Under the pieces are notes generated by a model. It worked only from the letters and a program-made list of their open reading frames with translations, was not told where the DNA came from and ran no database searches. Positions 59,401-64,000 of a DNA stretch of 64,000 bases are shown piece after piece; the stretch's first letter is position 1, and each line of letters begins with the position of its first letter. A program made the translations under genes and the position numbers. Source of the DNA: CAYQTE01 sp964420285 (GTDB lineage Bacteria > Planctomycetota > Phycisphaerae > Tepidisphaerales > Tepidisphaeraceae); contig CAYQTE010000013.1 of NCBI GenBank assembly GCA_964420285.1, forward strand, positions 1 to 64,000, in the 5' to 3' direction.

Positions 59401-60166
59401 CCCGATCCCGCTCTCCTCCATCATCTCGATCGACGTGCAGAGCCAGGGGGGCAATGACTTGATTACCCTCGGCGCCGGCGTTCCCGCCGCCAGCGTCGAG
59501 GGTGGCCCCGGTAACGACACGATCCTCGGCGGGGCGGGCAATGACTCGATCCGCGGCGGCGCCGGCGACGACCTGATCGCGGTCGGCGACGGCAATAACT
59601 TCATCAAAGCCGGCAAAGGCGCCGACACCGTTCAGGCCGGCGCCGGCGACAACACCATCACCTGCGGCAACGGCAACGACAACATCACCAGCGGCGCCGG
59701 CGACAACACGATCACTCTCGGCGATGGCAACGATTCCGTTTATTGCAACGGCGGCAACGACACTGTTGTCGCAGGCGACGGCCGCAATTTCGTCCAGGGC
59801 GGACATGGCACCGACCAGATCACCGTCGGCAACGGCCACAATGTTATCCATGCCGGCAAGGGCAACGACAGAATCCAGGCGGGCACCGGCCACAATACTT
59901 TCATCCTCCGCGGCGGCAGCGACACCGTCGTCGCCGGGGCGGGCAACGACACGATCCTCGGCGGCAGCGGCAAAAACGACATCACAACGGCCGGAGCCGA
60001 TCTGCTCTTTATCCAGGGCGGCGACACAGTCAGCGGCACCGGCAACGACACGATCTGGAGCGGCACTGGCGCCAGCGCGATCACCGGCGTCCCGGCCGAC
60101 CAGATTCAACCCGGCCGGCCCGCCGATTGGGCCACGGAGCAGTTGCTCTACGAATCGCGCGTGTAG
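56435..60166 (+). CDS. Secreted sedolisin (S53) protease with FN3-type and RTX repeats
   Basis: A 1243-residue exported protein. The N-terminus RRSHRPVRLESLESRRLLSA resembles the planctomycete LEPR-XLL sorting-type motif. The S53 domain (about 65-405) has IRTAYGMNQVSFGS, the Glu/Asp pair in WEVEEALDVEWAHSLAPG, and the Ser in GGTSLGAPSWAG, so the Glu-Asp-Ser triad is intact. Then come Ig-like repeats (SPTSVPEGDQFTLTANGV), an FN3 domain (PDAPSGLTASAISPTQIDLS; SGQTGFTIDRST), and two more Ig-like repeats. The C-terminal 230 residues are RTX-like nonapeptides (GNDTILGGAGNDSIRGGAGDD) that bind calcium. It probably digests extracellular protein. Confidence 0.92.
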   Translation: MRRSHRPVRLESLESRRLLSAAAELVPLLSTAGTRLVAPDMVPTYRIEMAADGADQTAGPSGFSPSQIRTAYGMNQVSFGSVTGNGAGQTIAIIDAYNDPTIQADLNAFDAAFGLANTTLTVVNQGGGSTLPSVDPAGPGSSDWEVEEALDVEWAHSLAPGANIVLVEANDSSPSNLFAAANFARQQTGVSVVSMSFGGNEASSETQYDSIFTTPAGHSGVTFIASAGDSGSPAGYPAYSPNVLAIGGTGLSVDSLGNYVSETGWSGSGGGISQVEAQPSYQSGVVTQSTTKRTAPDVAFDANPSSGVSVYDSYNNGTSHPWEIIGGTSLGAPSWAGIIAVANQGRAIAGEGALTSNTGTLSLIYSAPTSDFHDITSGNNGFAAGVGYDLVTGRGSPVANLLLPYLVNGTVVTPPPSQGPTITSITASPTSVPEGDQFTLTANGVSDTGGTGLVLTFYEESNGAAGLQTGSGGDYSFTPITDGSTSITLNTTGATPGTYTFYAQLTDSSGAASPAGTSAPTTSITVTAPGGSSGSPVIGSIIASPNPVVSGNSLTLTATNITDPDVDVTEVIFYEETNGIPGLQTGRRGGDFSFRPVGAASGFSILLDTTGVTGSLTFYALAVDALGNESATGTSAPSVAVDITSDTPPDAPSGLTASAISPTQIDLSFSEVSSGQTGFTIDRSTDPTFQTFTQLFTINVADATTYDDTGLTPNSTYYYRVEAFNSAGDSAFSNTAHATTTAAKLAFGGQPTTASAGQSLGAVVVDVEDQSGNVLAADDSSVTLSVATGPSSALNGTLTVQAVNGVATFGELTLDIAGTYTLAATDSTSGATAVASDSFVVNAAAAARLAWAVQPGNVITGDVISPAAAVHVEDQFGNIVASNNSTVSLGIATGPASATLGGATAVAAIQGVATFSNLSLEPAGAYSLIATDGSLTSAISSSFNVTAPASFATLSNGALLVTCTPGNDTIALTTSGSSLIAALNGVNSSPIPLSSIISIDVQSQGGNDLITLGAGVPAASVEGGPGNDTILGGAGNDSIRGGAGDDLIAVGDGNNFIKAGKGADTVQAGAGDNTITCGNGNDNITSGAGDNTITLGDGNDSVYCNGGNDTVVAGDGRNFVQGGHGTDQITVGNGHNVIHAGKGNDRIQAGTGHNTFILRGGSDTVVAGAGNDTILGGSGKNDITTAGADLLFIQGGDTVSGTGNDTIWSGTGASAITGVPADQIQPGRPADWATEQLLYESRV

Positions 60167-60301
60167 AACGGCGGCGCTGGCAACGATAGCGTCGCCTCGA
60201 TCGTCAATCGCCCGACACCGACCCCTGCGATTCCAGCCAATCGCCGGCAATCCGCGTATCCGAAAAGAGCGTACATGCCGAGCCACCGCTCGACGGCCGT
60301 G

Positions 60302-60952
60302 TCACCCCGGCGGCAACGCCTCCGGCGGCGGGTCGGTTGGCGGCGGCTGCAAATCCCTCCCCGGCGGCCCGTCGCGAGTCTTGTCGAGCGGAATCGGCGT
60401 CCCGCATTCGGGGCAGCGAACGCCCGACACACGCAAGTCATACCCGCAACGTGTGCAAAATCCCGGAGTTGGCCGACGTACGCGCGATAGCCACACAACT
60501 AGAGTTGAAACTGCAGCTAGGAACCACTGGGGTACGGCAAATGCTCGGATGCCCACCGTGTAGAAGCCATCAACGTGCCTCGTGTAGTCCTGCGCAACGA
60601 CTGCAAATCCGAACAGTCTATGTCCTTCCACGTCGTCGATGTCGCTGGCGTCGGATCCATAAGACGCGCCCCAGTTCGCGTAATAATGCCCCGCGATGCC
60701 GCTGGAATTCCGCCACGGGTCGGTAATAGCGGCGAAATATATCTCGGACCGAATGGCGTACACGCCGTATTCCGATCCCTGTCTGCCGTGTTCAACCTCA
60801 CCGCTCATTCCCAACAGGGAGTTCGCGAACATCAGGATGCATGCTGCGACGCACACGACAAGGGCCGAAAGCCCCACGAATTGCCGGAACAGGACGATTG
60901 CGGGGCTCCGCGGCTCGCCCGGCTTCCAAGGAATCTCAGGGGGTGTTTCCAT
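60302..60952 (-). CDS. Membrane protein with C-terminal zinc ribbon
   Basis: A 216-residue protein from ATG 60952 with two helices (FVGLSALVVCVAACILMFAN; FAVPQWFLAAVSTLVVWL) enclosing an outer segment with EYGVYAIRSEIYF. A cytoplasmic zinc ribbon CTRCGYDLRVSGVRCPECG follows, then a Pro-rich tail. The ribbon matches the CPTCGYNL module in the 29448 gene. Function is unknown. Confidence 0.75.
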   Translation of the reverse strand: METPPEIPWKPGEPRSPAIVLFRQFVGLSALVVCVAACILMFANSLLGMSGEVEHGRQGSEYGVYAIRSEIYFAAITDPWRNSSGIAGHYYANWGASYGSDASDIDDVEGHRLFGFAVVAQDYTRHVDGFYTVGIRAFAVPQWFLAAVSTLVVWLSRVRRPTPGFCTRCGYDLRVSGVRCPECGTPIPLDKTRDGPPGRDLQPPPTDPPPEALPPG

Positions 60953-61156
60953 GGTGCAATGGGCCTCACAACAGACGTGCCGCAACCCGGCTAGACAACT
61001 AACATAAACTATCGACTAATAGCGTCTTAGGTCTCGCGAAAAACCAGCGACATTGCGCTATCAGGGCCAGTTCCACGGCGGAGGATACGTTTTTACCGGC
61101 CCCTTGTTGATTGAGGCTCCTTGCAATGGATCCGCCGTGGGCACGTAGGCGGATCG

Positions 61157-61211
61157 AAATAAAGGTCCCGCGAACCGTTAGATGCCTTTCCCACTCGGAC
61201 CCGTGCGTTTG
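61157..61211 (-). repeat. 55-bp dispersed repeat, copy 2
   Basis: The reverse complement matches 1-55 at 53 of 55 positions. It overlaps the possible start of the RAYT pseudogene, so it could be part of the flank copied with such transposases. The orientation is opposite to copy 1. Confidence 0.75.
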
Positions 61212-61992
61212 CGCCATCCGACCGGGCGGCCGCGGGGTCGCGGGGACTGCTCCAGGCCCTCCGGCGACAGCCGTCTGTTCGACCCACGCCGCGCGACCCA
61301 CCGGACGGTTGCGCTTGATCGCATCGCTCCCGGAGGATTCGTCTATCACGTGGTCAGCCGCGCCAACGGCCGGCGGCGGCTCTTGGGCAGGGACGACGAC
61401 TTTCTCGCCTTTTGCAATGTCTTGCTCCCGGCCCATGCCCGCCATTCTATCCGGATTCCGGGCTGGTGTCTCATGTTCGACCACTGGCATTTTGTCGGGG
61501 AGTGCCAGAATTCCCGGGCGAGCGTAAGTCCATGCGGGACCACCTTTTATTCCCTCTCCCTGTACCCAGGGGGAGGGTTGGGTGGGGGTTGACCGCTGCG
61601 GCGTTCGTCGCGGCTTCGACCTGGCAGAGCCACCGGCGAAGAACCCCCACCTCAATCCTCCCCCTGAGTACAGGGAGAGGAGGTAAAGACGCCATTCCCG
61701 GAAAATCGGGCACACTCTTTTGTCGTCCACCCCCGCCGCGACGGCGAGGTTTGGCGCTTCTACGGAACCTGCTTAAGCGACTGGCCGATCGACCCGCCGG
61801 GGAACTGGGTCCAACTGGTGAATCGCTCGCAAACCGATCTGGAGGTCGAAGCGATCCGGACGGCCGGCGCGGCGCGGCCGGCCGCTGGGGAGCGATGCGT
61901 GGGTGGCGCGGGTTGTGTCGCGCTACGGATTGCAAAGCACTCTCCGCCCGCGCGGCGGCCAGCCCGGCCGAAACGCGGACAGAGCCCGCTGA
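61182..61992 (+). pseudogene. REP-associated tyrosine transposase (RAYT, Y1/IS200-like), disrupted
   Basis: The 5' part (61300-61500) reads GGFVYHVVSRANGRRRLLGR and CLMFDHWHFV, containing the HUH metal motif HWH of RAYT. It is interrupted at 61498 by a 220-bp MITE. After the element the frame resumes as VHPRRDGEVWRFYG, then jumps to LSDWPIDPPGNWVQLVNR, so the middle with the catalytic Tyr is deleted. A further frameshift follows before RGRPLGSDAWVARVVSRYGL and LRPRGGQPGRNADRAR, ending at 61992. Three independent lesions make a functional product very unlikely. Confidence 0.85.
61498..61717. mobile_element. 220-bp MITE inserted in the RAYT gene
   Basis: Flanked by an exact 8-bp direct repeat TTTTGTCG (61490-61497 and 61718-61725). 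The ends are imperfect terminal inverted repeats (GGGAGTGCCAGAATTCCC on the left; GAGTGTGCCCGATTTTCC on the right strand). Internal arms CCCTCTCCCTGTACCCAGGG...GGGTGGGGGTT and AACCCCCACCTCAATCCTCC...TACAGGGAGAGG form a long hairpin. Removing the element plus one target copy joins HWHFV to VHPRRDGEV in frame. Confidence 0.9.
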
Positions 61993-62049
61993 ATGGTCGT
62001 GTCCCCTGCAGTTACCTCGATCCTGCATCCGCGCAGGCACGTGCATCGG

Positions 62050-62625
62050 TCATGGTGGTTGTGGCGGGTTCTCATAGCCGGTCGCGGGAACGGCGTCCTT
62101 GTCGAGACCGAGGCGGTGCGCCTCGACGGAGACTTTCATCGCACGGTCGTACGCCTCCTTCTTGGATTCCGGAATGCACTGGACCGTGTCATGCGCAAAT
62201 CGGAGCCATATAGTCCCTGTCCATGTTCCAATATCCGCAATTTGGGTCGCTACCGCGACCTCCTGTTGATGTTTGGCGCCGTCGTCCGTTGTCCATTTGA
62301 CGATGACGTTGTCGGGAATTGGATCCATCCCATAGGATTCCGTGCTACCAACTAGCTCATTCGGATCCCGTGCAGGACGCATACCGTGCGGCCCGGAAAT
62401 AAGAATGCCGGGCTTTGCCGCATCTTCCAGAGTCACGTGGTCAATGATTCCGCTCGTCACGTCTATCATGCCCCAGCTATACGGCGGATTTCGGACTTTG
62501 TAGGGCCCCGAATTCGTGCAGCCGCCCGACAACAGCAGGGCGACCAACACGGTCGCTCGCACGATGAGCGCTTGATGTGCCTTCGTGGGAAGTGAAACGG
62601 TGATTCCACCAGTTTGTGGACACAT
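62050..62625 (-). CDS. Hypothetical lipoprotein
   Basis: A 191-residue protein with signal segment LIVRATVLVALLLSGGC (lipobox SGGC) and start near ATG 62625. The mature part contains SGPYKVRNPPYSWGMIDVTS, PIPDNVIVKWTTDDGAKHQQ and TGTIWLRFAHDTVQCIPES, a beta-sandwich-like pattern faintly similar to DUF2931. Function is unknown. It is convergent with the RAYT pseudogene. The first 18 residues before the hydrophobic stretch may not be translated. Confidence 0.7.
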   Translation of the reverse strand: MCPQTGGITVSLPTKAHQALIVRATVLVALLLSGGCTNSGPYKVRNPPYSWGMIDVTSGIIDHVTLEDAAKPGILISGPHGMRPARDPNELVGSTESYGMDPIPDNVIVKWTTDDGAKHQQEVAVATQIADIGTWTGTIWLRFAHDTVQCIPESKKEAYDRAMKVSVEAHRLGLDKDAVPATGYENPPQPP

Positions 62626-63005
62626 TTGTAGTCATCTCTTTCTGATCGCCCGCGGGTCTGTCGGCGCTCGGGAGTCTGGGACGACGGGACGGGAAGGGGG
62701 AGATGGGGCGAATGGTTTCCATATCTTTTCCCGCCGGACTCCGCCAGAACCGGCCGGAGCGAGGCTGTTGTCGAAACCTCGCCGGTATTTTACGCGGCAT
62801 TTCGTATCGTGCAAGATAAATCCGGCGATCCTCGCATGGCGGAGGAGGGGACAAGGGATGGCGCATCAGGCTCCCGACGCCGGCGGCCGAGGCACGGCCG
62901 GACATGGAGATTTTTCTCTTGCAAACCATCCTTTGTTCGTATAACGTAAGGGTGGCTGTAACGGACAATGGATAAGGAAGACGGGTTGACATGCACGTCT
63001 GGCGA

Positions 63006-63030
63006 TGTCCCATACCCCTGGAATGGGACA
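63006..63030. repeat. TGTCCCAT inverted repeat
   Basis: TGTCCCAT and ATGGGACA with a 9-nt loop, followed by GGGACAGG and GGGATGGGACATTGTGGGAC (63121 on). The surrounding region (62626-63758) carries several short repeats and no supported gene, with a low-complexity stretch AATGGATAATGGACAG near 63155. Confidence 0.6.
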
Positions 63031-63441
63031 CGGCTGGGACAGGGCGAAAAATGGCGTTCGGGGGCTGGGAATGCGGATTTTGGCCTGGAAAAGGACAAAT
63101 TGACGCAGGCACCCCCCACCCGGGGGATGGGACATTGTGGGACATGCAAGGGGCAATGGATAATGGACAGTTGACAATGGATAACGCGAAACGGGCGGCG
63201 GATTGTCGCTCTACTGTCTACTTTCCACTTTCTACCCTCTCGGCCGCAGGCCGCCCCCCACCCCCCCCTCTGTTGCATTCTGTTTCATTCTGTTGCGGAA
63301 GAAGCTGTGAAGAGGGGGAGCCGGGGAGCAGCGGAGACGGCCATACTGGCACGTTCGGCATTGGCATTATTGCCTTCTTGGCGCTCTTGGCGCCTCGGCG
63401 GTTCAATTTCCCGCGCGCCCAGACGGTACGAAATGCGCCTT

Positions 63442-63559
63442 GGGCGCGCCAAGTTCAGACTTTTACAGGCGAAGTTCGAACTTTTTGGCCACTTTTTGAG
63501 CGTTTTTTCGACGCAGTTGGGGGGCGAAACCGCGATATTCGGCTGGAAACGGGGGTGCG
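63442..63559 (+). repeat. Dispersed ~115-bp repeat family, copy 3
   Basis: GGGCGCGCCAAGTTCAGACT, then CGAACTTTTTGGCC and CCGCGATATTCGGC, matching the copies at 46384 and 53081. Embedded peptide-like translations such as AKFRLLQAKFELF recur between copies but look incidental. Confidence 0.7.
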
Positions 63560-63758
63560 TCGGAGCGTCATCGGATGCCGCTTTTGACGCAACTCCCGAA
63601 TGGACAATTGGATAGGCGAAAGACTCCGGATTCGAAGATCTGCCGCAAGATGGTCGCGGCGGCGGTTGGGCGCGCGGCGGAATCTACGGGCGCACTCGAT
63701 CTGGCTGAATGTACTCGTTCGGCGTGATGCAAACGCTGTCGGCAGGTAAGATGCGCCT

Positions 63759-64000
63759 ATGGCGACTCTCGGTCAGGTTCCTTATGTGGTGCGGAAGGTC
63801 GGACTTTGGCCCTTTTCAAAGCGCGTCTGGCAGCAGGTTCAGGAAGACCAGATTCTGGTTTGGGCGTCGGCCCTGGCGTATTCGTGGCTGTTCGCGATTT
63901 TCCCCTTCCTGATCTTCCTGCTGACCCTTGTCCCTTATCTGCCTGCGACTTTCCGCACCAACGCCATCCAGCAGATCAACCACGCCATCCGCCAAGCGTT
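63759..64000 (+). CDS. YihY/BrkB-family membrane protein, 5' part
   Basis: The frame from ATG 63759 is open to the window end (80 residues so far). It begins MATLGQVPYVVRKVGLWPFS, then VWQQVQEDQILVWASALAYS and WLFAIFPFLIFLLTLVPYLP, the N-terminal pattern of YihY/UPF0761 proteins with the first helix and conserved A-x-ALAYS. Function in the family is poorly known. The 3' part lies outside the window. Confidence 0.85.
   Translation, partial: MATLGQVPYVVRKVGLWPFSKRVWQQVQEDQILVWASALAYSWLFAIFPFLIFLLTLVPYLPATFRTNAIQQINHAIRQA

Noticed and set aside
59396..60286. Minus-strand frame opposite the RTX region of the sedolisin
   Set aside because: Repeats on the plus strand produce a repetitive Val/Ala antisense peptide with no independent evidence.
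1..64000. tRNA or rRNA genes
   Set aside because: No T-loop/anticodon cloverleaf or rRNA conserved stretches were found by eye on either strand. A dedicated scan could still find one.

Overview
The window is GC-rich chromosomal DNA from a bacterium most likely of the phylum Planctomycetota, probably a Phycisphaerae relative. This is an inference from gene content: an ECF sigma factor next to a zinc-ribbon Ser/Thr kinase with membrane segments, an H-X9-type prepilin-like protein, a PEP-CTERM protein, a secreted protease whose N-terminus resembles the LEPR-XLL motif (ESLESRRLLSA), CPTCGY/CxxCGY zinc-ribbon membrane proteins, and scattered flagellar genes (motA, motB, fliM, PilZ). No rRNA, tRNA or CRISPR array was recognised.

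Layout. 1-857: membrane protein after a 55-bp repeat. 1.6-4.3 kb: motB and motA (minus strand) split by a small inverted-repeat element, then an esterase. 4.3-6.2 kb: a degenerate receiver protein with a sigma-54-type promoter candidate and a sigma-54 activator lacking a receiver domain. 6.6-10.6 kb: glutamate dehydrogenase, a membrane protein, YceI with MarR, and PilZ. 11.4-14.0 kb: SPFH protein, a 53-residue membrane peptide, pteridine-reductase-like SDR, thioredoxin. 14.1-16.3 kb: a SAM-I riboswitch controlling a threonine-synthase-like PLP enzyme, a MoaD/ThiS-like sulfur carrier and a NIL-domain protein; this is my main candidate for an undescribed pathway. 16.6-20.8 kb: RNase R, a PQQ-propeller lipoprotein and a GcvH-like lipoyl protein. 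20.8-25.4 kb: surface/pilin-like proteins and an Uup-type ABC-F ATPase. 25.5-30.7 kb: ECF sigma/kinase pair and an orphan NMT1-type binding protein. 31.3-37.5 kb: membrane-anchored coiled-coil protein ending in a BRCT-like domain, a HEAT-repeat protein, a crystallin-like protein, a LuxR regulator and a C39-like lipoprotein. 37.6-42.7 kb: complete branched-chain amino acid type ABC operon (livJHMGF order). 42.9-46.3 kb: S55 peptidase, an orphan ParD fragment, a HigBA-like module. 47.6-51.0 kb: two unknown genes, fliM and a CPBP protease. 53.5-60.2 kb: HEPN-domain protein, parDE, a large sedolisin with RTX repeats. 61-64 kb: a RAYT transposase pseudogene carrying a mobile element, a lipoprotein and the start of a YihY/BrkB protein.

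Repeats are a theme. One GC-rich inverted-repeat family (arms like CCCCCACCT...CTGAGTACAGGG) occurs at least six times. Two copies are about 220 bp with terminal inverted repeats and 8-bp target duplications, and one of them sits inside the RAYT gene such that its removal restores the reading frame. Other dispersed families include the ACCGCAGAGACGC element (motA/motB gap and sigma/kinase gap), a CCACAGAG element, and a roughly 115-bp family with three copies. All statements rest on reading the sequence by eye; no database search was run.
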